64,000 nt of DNA from Pseudofrankia inefficax (GCF_000166135.1 NC_014666.1:5642001-5706000), one strand, 5' to 3'. Shown: positions 46,901-56,064, counted from the stretch's first letter. Numbers and translations are program-made. The notes: generated from the sequence alone by a model not told the origin.

Positions 46901-47422
46901 CGCGTAGCCATGGCTGAGCGTGACGCCGGTCTGGTGCAGGAACCGCCAGGCGGCGCGGATGACGGCGACCTCCCGCCAGGGCAGCCCGGCCGTCAGCGCC
47001 AGCCTGGTGAAACCGTCCAGCTCCGCCTGCCCCGCCCAGACCGCCACGAACAGCTGCCCGAACGCGTCGAGGGTCCGCCGCGCCGGCCGGTCCGGATCGG
47101 CGCCGGCGACGTCGGGCAGCCGCAGCAGGTACTCGTCCCGCTCCTGGGCGGGCCCGCCCAGGCCCGAGACCGCCGGGCGGCCGTGGTCGAGCACCTCCAC
47201 ACCGAGGCGGCCGAACACGTCGACCACCGCGGCCAGCGGCGGGCGCCCGGAGTCCGGTGGCCAGGTCAGCACGCACCGCGTGGTGCCCGCCGCGGCCGTG
47301 TCGTCGTCGACGAACCTGACGAGCGGGGCCGCCCCGGCACCGCCGCTCCCGACGGTCCCTGCAAGGACCCCTGTATCGGCCTTCGTGACGGCCTCCGTGG
47401 CCACACTGCCACCCATGTTCAC
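43982..47422 (-). CDS. gdh: NAD-specific glutamate dehydrogenase, short form
   Basis: 1146 residues from GTG 47422 (ATG 47416 also possible). Catalytic-core blocks of the large NAD-GDH family: GGLRFSDRPEDYRTEVHGL, QVTKNVVIVPDGAKG (Lys), GVGDMSGDVFGNG and RINTDFLDNSAGVDTSDHE. Large bacterial NAD-GDHs have about 1600 residues; some 450 at the N-terminus, which hold ACT-like regulatory parts, are absent here and are not encoded upstream, where gabT begins 120 bases away. It deaminates glutamate to 2-oxoglutarate. It may lack the usual allosteric control. Confidence 0.92.
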   Translation of the reverse strand: MNMGGSVATEAVTKADTGVLAGTVGSGGAGAAPLVRFVDDDTAAAGTTRCVLTWPPDSGRPPLAAVVDVFGRLGVEVLDHGRPAVSGLGGPAQERDEYLLRLPDVAGADPDRPARRTLDAFGQLFVAVWAGQAELDGFTRLALTAGLPWREVAVIRAAWRFLHQTGVTLSHGYAERTVLAHPAFAQALLEYFRARFDPDRDPAGREPAAQQASATLDDLLGNIASLDEDRILRGLRDVLAAVVRTSFYQRDENGAPRRALALKIASSRLALLAPPRPWVEVFVTSPEVEGVHLRGGRVARGGLRFSDRPEDYRTEVHGLFRAQVTKNVVIVPDGAKGAFVLHSQALPGQATGSGRPDPARVRAAYRTFVSALLDVTDNLVAGKPVGPARTVVYDEPDPYLVVAADKGTASFSDLANEIAAEHGYWLGDAFASGGSVGYDHKAMGITARGAWESARQHLRELGVDAESDPFTVVGVGDMSGDVFGNGMLRSRSMRLVGAFDHRHVFVDPDPDPAASFAERQRLYDQPGSSWADYDPKVLSAGGGVFRRDARRVELSARAREVLGLPAATAGDDGGISPVELIRALLRAPVDLLYNGGIGTYVKASTESQDDAADHANDPVRVDAAELRAKVVVEGGNLGVTQAGRVEAAHHGVRINTDFLDNSAGVDTSDHEVNLKILLAGAVDDGELTRTDRDELLRSLTADVAAAVLDDSAQQAVAVSLSSTYASFYLDRHRRLLRNLEARSGLVRSLEHLPSEARLEELRAAGAGLTRPELAVLQAKAKTLVRQELLDSTLPDEPALDVVAQRYFPPAVRSRFARRISTHPLVREIIATHLANELVNRLGPGFVFRLEEQVGVATADAVRACAAAVVLFGLDELWSDLDRRGRALPAAEELAARRAARDFHELATEWLLRHARGREGTATATRRLRASAADLAASFGVSAGEDLIARIVGLGQLGTALDLLVTTPTPAPGPIEDAAGVHAALGERLGLAGLYDRLDDVAGDPHWNLGAKAALRAQLTELWAILDWQVIATTRADAVTGVDPSDPPTEDAADWLAEGPRAITARWLDARRAAVGPLRAVLAELAGAPPSGEPRRRLTRAAEATQPQVGTGPIDIAAATVALHELRVLVERAQFDPAGVGPRLRDR

Positions 47423-47542
47423 AGCTCACCGGCTCCGCGCGTAGTGCTGACGGCCCGACCGCTCCACGCCGCAGGTCGTCCGTATGCCTTCGACCGTAGA
47501 ACGCCCCGCACCGCTCAGTTCCTCCCCGGGCCTCGCGGCCCG

Positions 47543-48955
47543 TCAACCGGCGAGGGACTCCAGGGCTGTGACGAGGACGGCGAGGCCGTCGTCCAGCAGT
47601 TCGTCGCCGATGGCGAGCGGCGGCAGCAGGCGCAGGACGTTGCCGTCGGTGCCGCAGGTGAGCACGACGACGCCCTCGGCGTGGCAGCGGCGGGCGACCG
47701 CGCCGGCCGCGGCGCCGTCGGGCCGGCCGGTGGCGGGGTCGACGATCTCGACGGCGAGCATGGCGCCCCGGCCGCGCACGTCGCCGAGGGCCGGGACCCG
47801 CGCGGCGACGGCCCGCAGCCTCGGCAGCACCCGCGCGCCGATGGCACGGGCCCGCTCGACGAGCCCGTCGCGCTCGATGGTCTCGATGGCGCCGAGGGCG
47901 GCGGCGCAGGCCAGCGGGTTGCCGCCGTAGGTCCCGCCGAGGCCGCCGGGGTGCGCCGAGTCCATGATCTCGGCCCGGCCGGTCACGGCGGACAGCGGCA
48001 GCCCGCCGGCGATGCCCTTGGCGGTGGCGATCAGGTCGGGGACGACGCCCTCGTGCTCGCAGCCGAACATCGCCCCGGTGCGGGCGAACCCGGTCTGCAC
48101 CTCGTCGGCGACGAAGACCGCGCCGGCCGCCTTCGACCAGGCCGCCAGCGCGGGCAGGAAACCCTCGGCCGGGACGACGAAGCCGCCCTCGCCCTGGATC
48201 GGCTCGATGAGGACCGCCGCGACGTTGTGGGCGCCGATCTGGCTCTCGATGACGCGGATCGCCCTGGCCGCCGCCTCGGCCCCGGACAGCCCGTCGCGGT
48301 ACGGGTACGACAGCGGGACGCGGTAGATCTCCGGGGCGAACGGGCCGAACCCGTTCTTGTAGGGGTGGTTCTTCGCCGTCAGGGCCATCGTCAGGTTGGT
48401 GCGGCCGTGGTAGGCGTGGTCGAACACGACGACGGCCTGCCGCCCGGTGTGGATGCGGGCGATCTTGACGGCGTTCTCGACGGCCTCGGCGCCGGAGTTG
48501 AACAGCGCGGAGCGCTTCTCGTGGTCGCCGGGCGTGAGCCGGGCCAGCTGCTCACAGACCGCGACGTAGCCCTCATAGGGCGTGATCATGAAGCAGGTGT
48601 GGGTGAACGCCTGGACCTGGCGAATCACGTTGTCGACGACGGCCGGGGCGCTGTTGCCGACGGTCGTCACGGCGATACCGGAGCCGAGGTCGATCAGCGC
48701 GTTGCCGTCGACGTCGACCAGGATGCCGCCGCCGGCCGCCACGACGAACACCGGGAAGGTGATCGAGACGCCCCGGGCGACCGCGGCCTCCCGGCGGGCC
48801 AGCAGCTCCCGGGACCGGGGCCCCGGGAGCTCGGTGACCAGCTGACGCCGCTGTGGCAGGCCCGGCCCGCCGGTCACCGCGCGCGGGCCGGGGGTCTCCC
48901 CCGTCGCGGCCAACACTGCGGAGACCGGCGTCGACGGGCCGGCGGTCGTCGTCAT
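47543..48955 (-). CDS. gabT: 4-aminobutyrate (GABA) aminotransferase
   Basis: 470 residues. Class-III aminotransferase blocks: NSGAEAVENAVKIAR, HAYHGRTN, EPIQGEGGF, VADEVQTGFARTG and the PLP lysine in TAKGIAGGLP. The long N-terminal part and PGPRSRELLARR match actinobacterial GabT. It moves the GABA amino group to 2-oxoglutarate, giving succinate semialdehyde and glutamate. The downstream glutamate dehydrogenase would recover 2-oxoglutarate. FabG stands upstream, 24 bases away. Confidence 0.93.
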   Translation of the reverse strand: MTTTAGPSTPVSAVLAATGETPGPRAVTGGPGLPQRRQLVTELPGPRSRELLARREAAVARGVSITFPVFVVAAGGGILVDVDGNALIDLGSGIAVTTVGNSAPAVVDNVIRQVQAFTHTCFMITPYEGYVAVCEQLARLTPGDHEKRSALFNSGAEAVENAVKIARIHTGRQAVVVFDHAYHGRTNLTMALTAKNHPYKNGFGPFAPEIYRVPLSYPYRDGLSGAEAAARAIRVIESQIGAHNVAAVLIEPIQGEGGFVVPAEGFLPALAAWSKAAGAVFVADEVQTGFARTGAMFGCEHEGVVPDLIATAKGIAGGLPLSAVTGRAEIMDSAHPGGLGGTYGGNPLACAAALGAIETIERDGLVERARAIGARVLPRLRAVAARVPALGDVRGRGAMLAVEIVDPATGRPDGAAAGAVARRCHAEGVVVLTCGTDGNVLRLLPPLAIGDELLDDGLAVLVTALESLAG

Positions 48956-48978
48956 TCCTCTACGGTAGGCCGCCCGGC

Positions 48979-49731
48979 TCAGGCGCGCGGGCCGCCGGCG
49001 ACGTACAGGACCTGGCCGGTGACGAAGCCGGCGCCCTCGCTGACGAAGAACGACGCCGCGTGGGCGATGTCGGCCGGCTGGCCGACCCGGGCGACCGGGA
49101 TCTCCTTGGCGCGGCGGGCCTCGTAGTGCTCCCACGTCTCGCCCAGGCGCTCGGCGGTCTTGTGGGTCATCTCGGACTCGATGAGGCCCGGGGCGATCGC
49201 GTTCGCGGTCACGCCGAACTTGCCGAGCTCGACCGCGAGGGTCTTGGTGAAGCCCTGCAGGCCGGCCTTGGCCGCGGAGTAGTTGACCTGGCCGCGGTTG
49301 CCGAGCGCCGAGGTGCTGGACAGGTTGACCACCCGGCCGAACTTGGCCTCGACCATGTACTTCTGCGTCGCCTTGGTCATCAGGAACGCGCCGCGCAGGT
49401 GCACGCCCATGACCTGGTCCCAGTCGGACTCCGACATCTTGAAGATGAGGTTGTCGCGGGTGATGCCGGCGTTGTTGATCAGGACGGTCGGCGGGCCGAG
49501 CTCGGCCACCACCTTCGCGACCGCCGCCTCGACGGCCGCCGCGTCGCTCACGTCCGCGCCGACACCGATCGCCTTGCCACCGGCCGCGACGATCTGGTCG
49601 ACGACCGGCTTGGTGGCCTGCTCCTCGAGGTCGAGCACCGCGACGGCCAGGCCGTCCTGCGCCAGTCGCTGGGCGATGGCCGCGCCCAGGCCACGCGCCG
49701 CCCCCGTCACGATCGCCACCCGTTCGGTCAT
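48979..49731 (-). CDS. fabG: 3-oxoacyl-ACP reductase (FabG-type SDR)
   Basis: 250 residues. Short-chain dehydrogenase: TGAARGLG cofactor loop, NNAG, catalytic Ser in NLSSTSA and YSAAK. The ending FVTGQVLYVAGGPRA is usual for FabG. Many actinobacterial FabG-like enzymes serve beta-oxidation or other ketoacyl reductions, so the exact role is open. First gene of the fabG-gabT-gdh run on the minus strand. Confidence 0.9.
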   Translation of the reverse strand: MTERVAIVTGAARGLGAAIAQRLAQDGLAVAVLDLEEQATKPVVDQIVAAGGKAIGVGADVSDAAAVEAAVAKVVAELGPPTVLINNAGITRDNLIFKMSESDWDQVMGVHLRGAFLMTKATQKYMVEAKFGRVVNLSSTSALGNRGQVNYSAAKAGLQGFTKTLAVELGKFGVTANAIAPGLIESEMTHKTAERLGETWEHYEARRAKEIPVARVGQPADIAHAASFFVSEGAGFVTGQVLYVAGGPRA

Positions 49732-49953
49732 GCTGACGTTCTCCCGTCCTCCGGCCGGCTCACGGCCACTGATGTCCAGATGATGCAGCTCATGCAGATG
49801 ATGCAGCGGGTCGCGGCCGGTTCCCCCGCGGCCGGCCCGCTACGTGTCGTCGCCGTCATACTGCCGAACCCGCCGGTCCGGGGTCGCCCCGAGACGGCGG
49901 ATCTCACGTGCCAGCGCGCTTGACGCGGTGGCGACAGGCGCGGCGTCCGCGGC

Positions 49954-49994
49954 CCCTGGCCGGTTGTGTCAGGTTCCGTAAAGGCCGGCCAGGG
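49954..49994. promoter_or_regulatory. Inverted repeat in the fabG/membrane-protein divergent region
   Basis: CCCTGGCCGG (49954-49963) and CCGGCCAGGG (49985-49994) are perfect 10-base arms with a 21-base loop, about 60 bases before ATG 50057. The 325-base divergent region also carries CAGATGATGCAG twice (49777-49788, 49795-49806). Either could be a regulatory site; nothing else is recognised there. Confidence 0.4.
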
Positions 49995-50056
49995 TGCCGG
50001 AGGGTTGATGTCAGGCGGCCGAGCGGCCGTCCGAGACAGTCCCTGGGAGGGGCCCG

Positions 50057-50458
50057 ATGTCAACCCTGACCGACGAGATCACCACCGAGCAGGCGCACGA
50101 GCTGGTCCAGCGCGCGGCCTTCCTCATCCGCAGCCGTCCGTTCGAGGGCTCGGACCCGCTGCAGGCCGCCGGTTGGAAGCGGTCCGTCGAGGAGTTCCTG
50201 GAGGACCTGGTCTTCGAGCGCGCGATCGGGCAGGTGGGCGCCACCGCGCCGGCGGGTGCGCCGAAGGCCACCAGCGACGTGAGCGCCTTCCTCCAGGGCC
50301 TCGATCACGCCCTCGACGCCCACAAGGACAACCCGGTCGCGATCGCGATCGCGGTCATCGTCGTGACCGTCGTGGGCGGGATGATCATCTCCTACGTCGC
50401 CGGCGAGGACGCCGGTACGCCCCCGCCCCCGCCGGTCGTCGTCAACGCCGGCGGATGA
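50057..50458 (+). CDS. Small tail-anchored membrane protein
   Basis: 133 residues, ATG 50057 behind GGGAGGGG. An acidic helical N-terminal part (TTEQAHELVQRAAFLIRS, WKRSVEEFLEDL) is followed by one membrane helix (about 95-115, IAIAVIVVTVVGGMIISYV) and a short Pro-rich tail. Unknown family. It is the first of four closely spaced genes with a subtilase. Confidence 0.75.
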   Translation: MSTLTDEITTEQAHELVQRAAFLIRSRPFEGSDPLQAAGWKRSVEEFLEDLVFERAIGQVGATAPAGAPKATSDVSAFLQGLDHALDAHKDNPVAIAIAVIVVTVVGGMIISYVAGEDAGTPPPPPVVVNAGG

Positions 50459-50536
50459 TCAGGATCTGAGCCGATGCCCGCTCGGCCGGGCGGCGCGAAC
50501 CGCCTGGCCGCGCGGCCTGCCACCCGCGGGGGAACC

Positions 50537-52519
50537 ATGACCGAGCCGTCGAGGCCGCTGACGGTCACTGTCAACGGCCACACCTTCGATCCCGTCGCCG
50601 GGCCACCGGCGCCTGTTCCCGACGACGCCTTCGGGGGGGCCGCCGGGGCCGGCGTACGACTGATCGTCCAGGTGCACCAGCCGTTGCGGCGAGCCGAGCG
50701 CGACCGGCTGCGCGACGAGCTCGGCCTGGCGCTGACCGACTATCTGCCCGAGCTGGCCTACGTCGAGTCGATCCCGGCCGCGTCGGTCGCGCGGGTGGCC
50801 GCGGACCCGCTGGTCCGCGCGGTGACGCCGTTCGCGCCCGCGTTCCGGCTGTCCACCGGGATCGGCACGCGGACGTTCCGCACCGACGCGGCCCGCGGCC
50901 GGACCGGGCCTCGGCTGGAGGCGGTGCTCTTCGGGGACGCGGACCCGGACACGGCGCTCGCCGCGGTGCGCGAGCACGGCGGGGGCGACGCGGTCGTCCT
51001 CGACGAACGCGCCCACGGTGGGGCGGTGAAGATCCGTTTCACCATGGCGAGCGACGACCTGGCCGCGCTGGCCACCATCGACGACATCCGCTGGCTGGAC
51101 GAGGTCGGCGAGGCGAAGCACGACGCGACCGAGACGCCCGCCTTGCCCGGCCCGGCGGCCGTTCCCGTCGAGCTCGCCCGGGGCTGGGCCGCTCCCCTGT
51201 GGGACGCGGGACTGCACGGCGAGGGCCAGATCATCGGGATGATGGACAGTCCCGTCGACCTGGGCCACTGCTTCTTCGCCGACGCCGCGAACCCGGTCGG
51301 CCCGCTGCACCGCAAGGTCGTCGGGTTCCGGGACGCCGCGGGCGGCCCGCCGGGGCGGCACGGCACGTTCGTCGCCGGGATCGCGGCCGGGGACGATCCG
51401 GCGGCGCCCGGCGGGCATCCCGACCGCGGGGTGGCCTGGGCGGCGCGGCTGACCTTTGGCAACGCCGACGACATCGAGAGCACCGGGGTGCTCGGCTACC
51501 TCGGCGCGGCCGCGGCCGACGGTGCCCGCGTGCACACGAACAGCTGGCACGACGAGCCGACGCCGCAGTACAACCAGCTCGCCGCCGACCTCGACGCCTT
51601 CGCCTGGCACAACGAGGACCACCTCATCCTCGGCTCGTCCGGCAACACGGGCGAGGCGATGGGGCCGCCCGGCACGGCGAAGAACGCCCTGTCGGTGTCC
51701 GCCTCCCGGGGTGGCGCCCTGGACGGCTTCGGCGACGGCACGACCGGGCCGAGCGAGGACGGCCGGCACAAGCCGGAGCTCGTCGCGCCCGGCTGCTCGA
51801 TCAGGTCCGCCGCGGTCGGCTCCGGCTGCGCCGTGAAGCTCGACCGCGTCGTGTTCGGCTCGGCCGGGCCGATCTGCGCGACGAGCTGGGCGACGCCGGC
51901 CGTCGCCGGGCTCGCCGCGCTGGCCCGGCAGTACTACGTCGACGGCTACCACCCGAGCGGGACGCCGTCGCCACCCGACGCCCTGGTGCCCTCGGGCGCC
52001 CTGCTCAAGGCGACCCTGCTGGCCGGCTGCGTCGACCTCACCAGCCCGGCCACCTACCCGAGCGACACGACGGGCTGGGGGCGGGTCCGGCTGGAGAACG
52101 TCCTGGCCCTCCCGGGGTCGGGCCGCCGGCCGCGGGTCTGGGACCGGCGCAACGCCGACGGGATCGCCACCGGGGAAAGCACCGAGCACCCGGTCGACGT
52201 GGCCGGGCCGGGCGAGCCGTTGACGATCACGCTGGTCTGGACCGAGCCGCCAGGCGCGGCCGGGGCACCGGTCGCGGCCGTCAACGTCCTGGAGCTGACG
52301 GCGCTGCCGCCGGACGGCGGGCCGGCGCTGCGGGCGAACGTGTTCGCGGGCGGCTTCTCCGTCCCCGGGGACGCCACCGACCGGCTGAACAACGTGCGCC
52401 GCGTCCTCGTGCGCGCTCCGGCCGCCGGGCGCTGGACCGTCGTCGTCTCCGGGGTCGCCGTCAACGTCGGCGACCCGGGCCAGGGCTACGCGCTCGTCGC
52501 CGCCGGCGACCTGAGCTGA
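50537..52519 (+). CDS. Subtilisin-like S8 serine protease without signal peptide
   Basis: 660 residues from ATG 50537 (GGGGGAA upstream); ATG 50474 would add 21 residues. The triad is complete: D237 (GMMDSPVD), H275 (GRHGTFVAG), S450 (ATSWATPAVAG), with oxyanion N370 (SSGNTG). Residues 1-220 form an inhibitor-I9-like pro-region or adaptor. After the protease domain comes a beta-rich P/PPC-like domain (about 555-660). No signal peptide is seen, so it seems cytoplasmic, unusual for a subtilase. Neighbours are small proteins and an NB-ARC regulator, as in protease-effector conflict modules. Confidence 0.9.
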   Translation: MTEPSRPLTVTVNGHTFDPVAGPPAPVPDDAFGGAAGAGVRLIVQVHQPLRRAERDRLRDELGLALTDYLPELAYVESIPAASVARVAADPLVRAVTPFAPAFRLSTGIGTRTFRTDAARGRTGPRLEAVLFGDADPDTALAAVREHGGGDAVVLDERAHGGAVKIRFTMASDDLAALATIDDIRWLDEVGEAKHDATETPALPGPAAVPVELARGWAAPLWDAGLHGEGQIIGMMDSPVDLGHCFFADAANPVGPLHRKVVGFRDAAGGPPGRHGTFVAGIAAGDDPAAPGGHPDRGVAWAARLTFGNADDIESTGVLGYLGAAAADGARVHTNSWHDEPTPQYNQLAADLDAFAWHNEDHLILGSSGNTGEAMGPPGTAKNALSVSASRGGALDGFGDGTTGPSEDGRHKPELVAPGCSIRSAAVGSGCAVKLDRVVFGSAGPICATSWATPAVAGLAALARQYYVDGYHPSGTPSPPDALVPSGALLKATLLAGCVDLTSPATYPSDTTGWGRVRLENVLALPGSGRRPRVWDRRNADGIATGESTEHPVDVAGPGEPLTITLVWTEPPGAAGAPVAAVNVLELTALPPDGGPALRANVFAGGFSVPGDATDRLNNVRRVLVRAPAAGRWTVVVSGVAVNVGDPGQGYALVAAGDLS

Positions 52520-52570
52520 CCAGCGATCCACCGACGACAACCCACGATCATAAGAAGAAGGAGACTGGAC

Positions 52571-52852
52571 ATGAACGAGGCAACCGGGGTCCGGGTCGTC
52601 GTGCAGGGCGACCTTCCGGACGAGGTCATGATGAGGATCCGCGTCGGCATCCGCTCCGCCGTGCTGGCCGAGCTGGCTCAGACCGACCTCGCGCCCAGGC
52701 AGTTCCCGGTCCCGTTGGAGCCCTTCGAGCTCGACCCCGGCCTGGACCCGTCGCTCGGGCTGCAGATCCCGCAGCTGCTCGGCTGGTGGTTCAAGGAGGG
52801 CCCCGACGGCACGATCGACCCCGGGACGCCGATCCTGGCGACCGACCTGTGA
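52571..52852 (+). CDS. 93-residue hypothetical protein of the subtilase cassette
   Basis: ATG 52571 has AAGAAGGAGA upstream. A beta-strand start (GVRVVVQGDLPDEV), one helix (RIRVGIRSAVLAELAQ) and a Pro/Trp-rich end. No domain is recognised; it could be a protease substrate, inhibitor or adaptor. Its stop overlaps the next start (GTGA). Confidence 0.72.
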   Translation: MNEATGVRVVVQGDLPDEVMMRIRVGIRSAVLAELAQTDLAPRQFPVPLEPFELDPGLDPSLGLQIPQLLGWWFKEGPDGTIDPGTPILATDL

Positions 52853-53316
52853 CCACCGACCCTGCGACCGCCGACCCTGCGACTTCCAACCCCCCGCGGC
52901 CGGCGACGTGCCCGAGCAGCTCGTGCGAGCCCGGCCATCTGTTGATCGGCATCGTGCGCCCGGACGGCACGACCGCGGGGGTCTGGCCTCCGCTGCCGAT
53001 CGACGAGGCGTTCGTCGCCAGCGCGCGGGCCGCCGACCGGGTGCCTGAGGCCCGGCTGCGTTTCGCCGGCCCGTGCGTCACCTCCCAGTGTCACCAGTGG
53101 CACGGGGACCGGTGCCGGATCGGGGACCTCGTCGCCGGGCAGCCGCAGGCCGCCGTCGGGCCGGGGGCCGCGGCCGCGCCGCCGCCCTGCGCGATCCGGG
53201 CCACCTGCCGCTGGTGGTCGCAGAACGGGGTGGCCGCGTGCCGGTCCTGCCCGAAGGTCGTGCACACCCGCGCGGACCAGCCGGACGGTCGGGTGGCCGA
53301 CGATCCGCGAGGGTGA
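52849..53316 (+). CDS. Cysteine-rich protein (nine Cys)
   Basis: 155 residues from GTG 52849. Nine cysteines in pairs: CPSSSC, CVTSQC with a later DRC, CAIRATC and CRSC, plus nearby His (CHQWHGDRC). This looks like a metal- or Fe-S-binding fold. No family is recognised. The overlap with the 93-residue gene shows common expression. The Cys-pair spacing excludes a classical ferredoxin. Confidence 0.72.
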   Translation: MTTDPATADPATSNPPRPATCPSSSCEPGHLLIGIVRPDGTTAGVWPPLPIDEAFVASARAADRVPEARLRFAGPCVTSQCHQWHGDRCRIGDLVAGQPQAAVGPGAAAAPPPCAIRATCRWWSQNGVAACRSCPKVVHTRADQPDGRVADDPRG

Positions 53317-53370
53317 CGGCGGCAGCGCACCGCGTGATACTGGGATCTCCAGTACTCGGGGGAGAACCGC

Positions 53371-56058
53371 GTGAGTCCGTTGCCCCAGCCACCGCTTCCG
53401 CCGGGGCCGGTCGCCGACCTGTTCGGCGCGCTGCACGAGTTACACCACCGCGCCGGCTGGCCCAGCCTGCGCCGGATCGCCGCCGAGGTCGGCTGCAGCC
53501 ACACGACCGTCTCGGTCGCGTTCAGCGAGCCGCGACTACCCCGCTGGGGCCTGCTGGAACTCATCGTCGAAGCGCTCGACGGCGACGTGGAGGGTTTCCG
53601 GGAGCTCTGGCTCGCCGCGAGCGCGGCGGACACCGACCTCGGACCGACCACCTCCGTGCCAGCCCCGGCGGCCTCGACGGCGTCGGGGCCGGCGCCGGCG
53701 GAGCCCGACCAGCGGGAGCGGTTCGCCGCGCCCCGTGAGCTGCCCGCGCCGATCGTCCCGGTCGTCGGCCGCGCCGCGGACCTGGCCCGCCTGGATGACG
53801 CGTTCGAGGCCGCCCAGGCCGGCACCGGGCCGGGCGTCGTGCTGATCACCGGGCCGGCGGGGGTGGGCAAGACCTGCCTCGCGGTCGCGTGGAGCCACAC
53901 GGTCGCGGGCCGGCATCCGGACGGCCAGCTCTACCTGGACCTGCGCGGCTACGACGTGAGCCGGGCCAGGACGCCGGCCGCGGCGGCCGAGTCGGTGCTG
54001 CGCCGCCTCGGGGTGGCCGCCGCGGCGGTACCCCGTGAGCTGGCCGACCGCTCCGCCCTGCTGCGCTCGCTGCTGGCCGGCCGGCGCCTGCTCCTCGTCC
54101 TCGACAACGCCCACTCGGCCGACCAGGTGGCGCCGCTGCTGCCGGGGGCCGCCTCGTGCTTCGTCGTCGTCACCAGCCGCGACGGCCTCCCGTCGCTGGT
54201 CACCCGGGCGGGCGCCCAGCGGATCGGGCTGCGCCGGCTGGACGAGGACGACGCGACGACGTTGCTCGCCCAGCTCATCGGCAAGCCGGCCGCCGCGCGG
54301 CCCGACGCGGTAGCCGAGCTGGCGCGCCGGTGCGCGTACCTGCCGCTCGCGCTGCGCGTCGCCGCCGAGGTCGTCACCCGCGACCCGGACTGGGAGCTGG
54401 CCGAGCAGGTGGCCCGCTTCGAGGGCCGCGCGGCCCGGCTCGACCTGTTGGACGCCGGCGGCGACGAGCGCACCAGCGTGCGCAGCGTGTTCTCGTGGTC
54501 GCGGCGACGGCTCGGCCCGCAGGCCGGCACGTTGTTCGAGCTGCTCGGCTTCAGCCCGTCGCGGGAGCTGGAGACGGCGGCGGCCGCCGCGCTGCTTGGA
54601 GCCGGGCCGGCGGCCGGCGCGGCGGCGGTCGACGAGCTGCTGCGCGCGCATCTGGTCGAGCGGCGGGGCGACGCGATCGGGCTGCACGACCTGCTGCGCG
54701 ACTACGTCGTCGAGCTCGCCGCCCGCCGGCCGGCCGCCGAGCGGCACGCCGCGCGCCAGCGGCTGTTCGACCACCACGTGCGGGCCACCGGGCGCGCAGC
54801 GGCGGCGGCTTTCGCCGACGCGGGGTCGGCCGAGGCCAGGACCTGGCTCGACCGGCACCGGCAGTCCCTGCTCGCGGTCGCCCGGTCGGCCGGCCAGGAC
54901 AGCCCGTCGCACTGCCTGCGGCTGGCCGCCCTGCTGCACCCCTACCTGGAGGTGTCCGGCTACTACGGCGACGCGATCGCCCTGCAGCGCACCGCGATCC
55001 AGACCGCCCAGCGGCCCGGGGGCGACCGGGCCGAGCTCGCCGGAGCGCTGCGCCGCCTGGCCGGCGTGCTGCGCAGGTCCGGGGCGCTGGCCGAGTCGCT
55101 CGCCGCCGCCGAACGCACGATGGCGCTCTACGAGGAGCTCGACGACCGCGCCGGCATCGCGTCCGCGCTCGACGCGCTGACGGCGGTGCACGTCCGCCAG
55201 GGCCGCAACGAGCTGGCCGGCGAGGAGCTGGCGCGCGCGGTCGAGCTGCACCGGGAGCTCGGCGACGGGCCGGGTGAGGCCGCGGCGGCCAACCGGTGGG
55301 GCATCGCCCTGATGCAGCTCGGCCGGTTCGCCGACGCCCTCGCCCGCCACGAGCACGCCTACGCGCTGTACCGGACGCTCGGCCAGCGGGTCGCGCTCGG
55401 CCGCGTGGCGAACAACGTCGGTGTGGTCAGCCTGCGGCTCGGCCGCTACGAAGCCGCCCACGCGGCACTGAGCGAGGCGCTCACCATCGCCACCGAGGTG
55501 GGCAACCGGGCCGGGATGGGCGTCGCGCTGGCCAACCTGGGCGAGGTCGCCGAGCGGCGCGGGCGCTACGCGGACGCCGTCGAGAGCTACCGCCAGGGGA
55601 TCGAGGTCTGCGCCCAGGTCGGCTACCTCGCCGGGCTCGCCGACGCCCGGCGCGGCCTCGGGGTCGTGCTGGCCCGCCAGGGCGCGCACGCGAAGGCGCT
55701 GGAGACCCTGCGCGCGGCGCTGGAGCTCGGCCGCGGCGCCGGCGACGCCGACGTCGAGACCGCCACGCTCAACGACATCGGGCTGGCCGAGCGGCTGGCC
55801 GGCGCGGACGGGGCCGCCAGCCACCGCGCCGCGTACGAGGCGGCGGGCGTCACCGGCGACCTGTTCCAGCGGGCCAAGGCGCTCGACGGGCTGGCCTGGG
55901 CCGCGCTGGCCGGCACCGACGTCCCGCTCGCCCGAAGCCACTGGCTGGAGGCGCTGGGCCTGTTCGACGGGCTCGGGGTGCCCGAGGCGGCCGACGTCCG
56001 GGCCGAGCTGGCGCGGCTGGGCACCGAGGCGCCCAGCACGCTGGCGCCGGTCGAGTAG
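53371..56058 (+). CDS. HTH / NB-ARC / TPR regulator (STAND ATPase)
   Basis: 895 residues from GTG 53371 with GGGGGAGA upstream. Residues about 15-75 are a helix-turn-helix (LRRIAAEVGCSHTTVSVAF). The NB-ARC NTPase has GPAGVGKT (Walker A near 160), LLLVLDNAH (Walker B) and LPLALRVAAE (GxP-like). The C-terminal half holds about six or more tetratricopeptide repeats. Such proteins are signal-driven switches, regulators like AfsR or immune-type sensors. It follows the subtilase cassette by 54 bases on the same strand. Confidence 0.92.
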   Translation: MSPLPQPPLPPGPVADLFGALHELHHRAGWPSLRRIAAEVGCSHTTVSVAFSEPRLPRWGLLELIVEALDGDVEGFRELWLAASAADTDLGPTTSVPAPAASTASGPAPAEPDQRERFAAPRELPAPIVPVVGRAADLARLDDAFEAAQAGTGPGVVLITGPAGVGKTCLAVAWSHTVAGRHPDGQLYLDLRGYDVSRARTPAAAAESVLRRLGVAAAAVPRELADRSALLRSLLAGRRLLLVLDNAHSADQVAPLLPGAASCFVVVTSRDGLPSLVTRAGAQRIGLRRLDEDDATTLLAQLIGKPAAARPDAVAELARRCAYLPLALRVAAEVVTRDPDWELAEQVARFEGRAARLDLLDAGGDERTSVRSVFSWSRRRLGPQAGTLFELLGFSPSRELETAAAAALLGAGPAAGAAAVDELLRAHLVERRGDAIGLHDLLRDYVVELAARRPAAERHAARQRLFDHHVRATGRAAAAAFADAGSAEARTWLDRHRQSLLAVARSAGQDSPSHCLRLAALLHPYLEVSGYYGDAIALQRTAIQTAQRPGGDRAELAGALRRLAGVLRRSGALAESLAAAERTMALYEELDDRAGIASALDALTAVHVRQGRNELAGEELARAVELHRELGDGPGEAAAANRWGIALMQLGRFADALARHEHAYALYRTLGQRVALGRVANNVGVVSLRLGRYEAAHAALSEALTIATEVGNRAGMGVALANLGEVAERRGRYADAVESYRQGIEVCAQVGYLAGLADARRGLGVVLARQGAHAKALETLRAALELGRGAGDADVETATLNDIGLAERLAGADGAASHRAAYEAAGVTGDLFQRAKALDGLAWAALAGTDVPLARSHWLEALGLFDGLGVPEAADVRAELARLGTEAPSTLAPVE

Positions 56059-56064
56059 CGCGGC

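Noticed and set aside
52571-52852. Assignment of the 93-aa protein to the EACC1 or a similar effector-associated family
   Set aside because: The strand-helix start is suggestive, but no diagnostic motif could be confirmed without a profile search.
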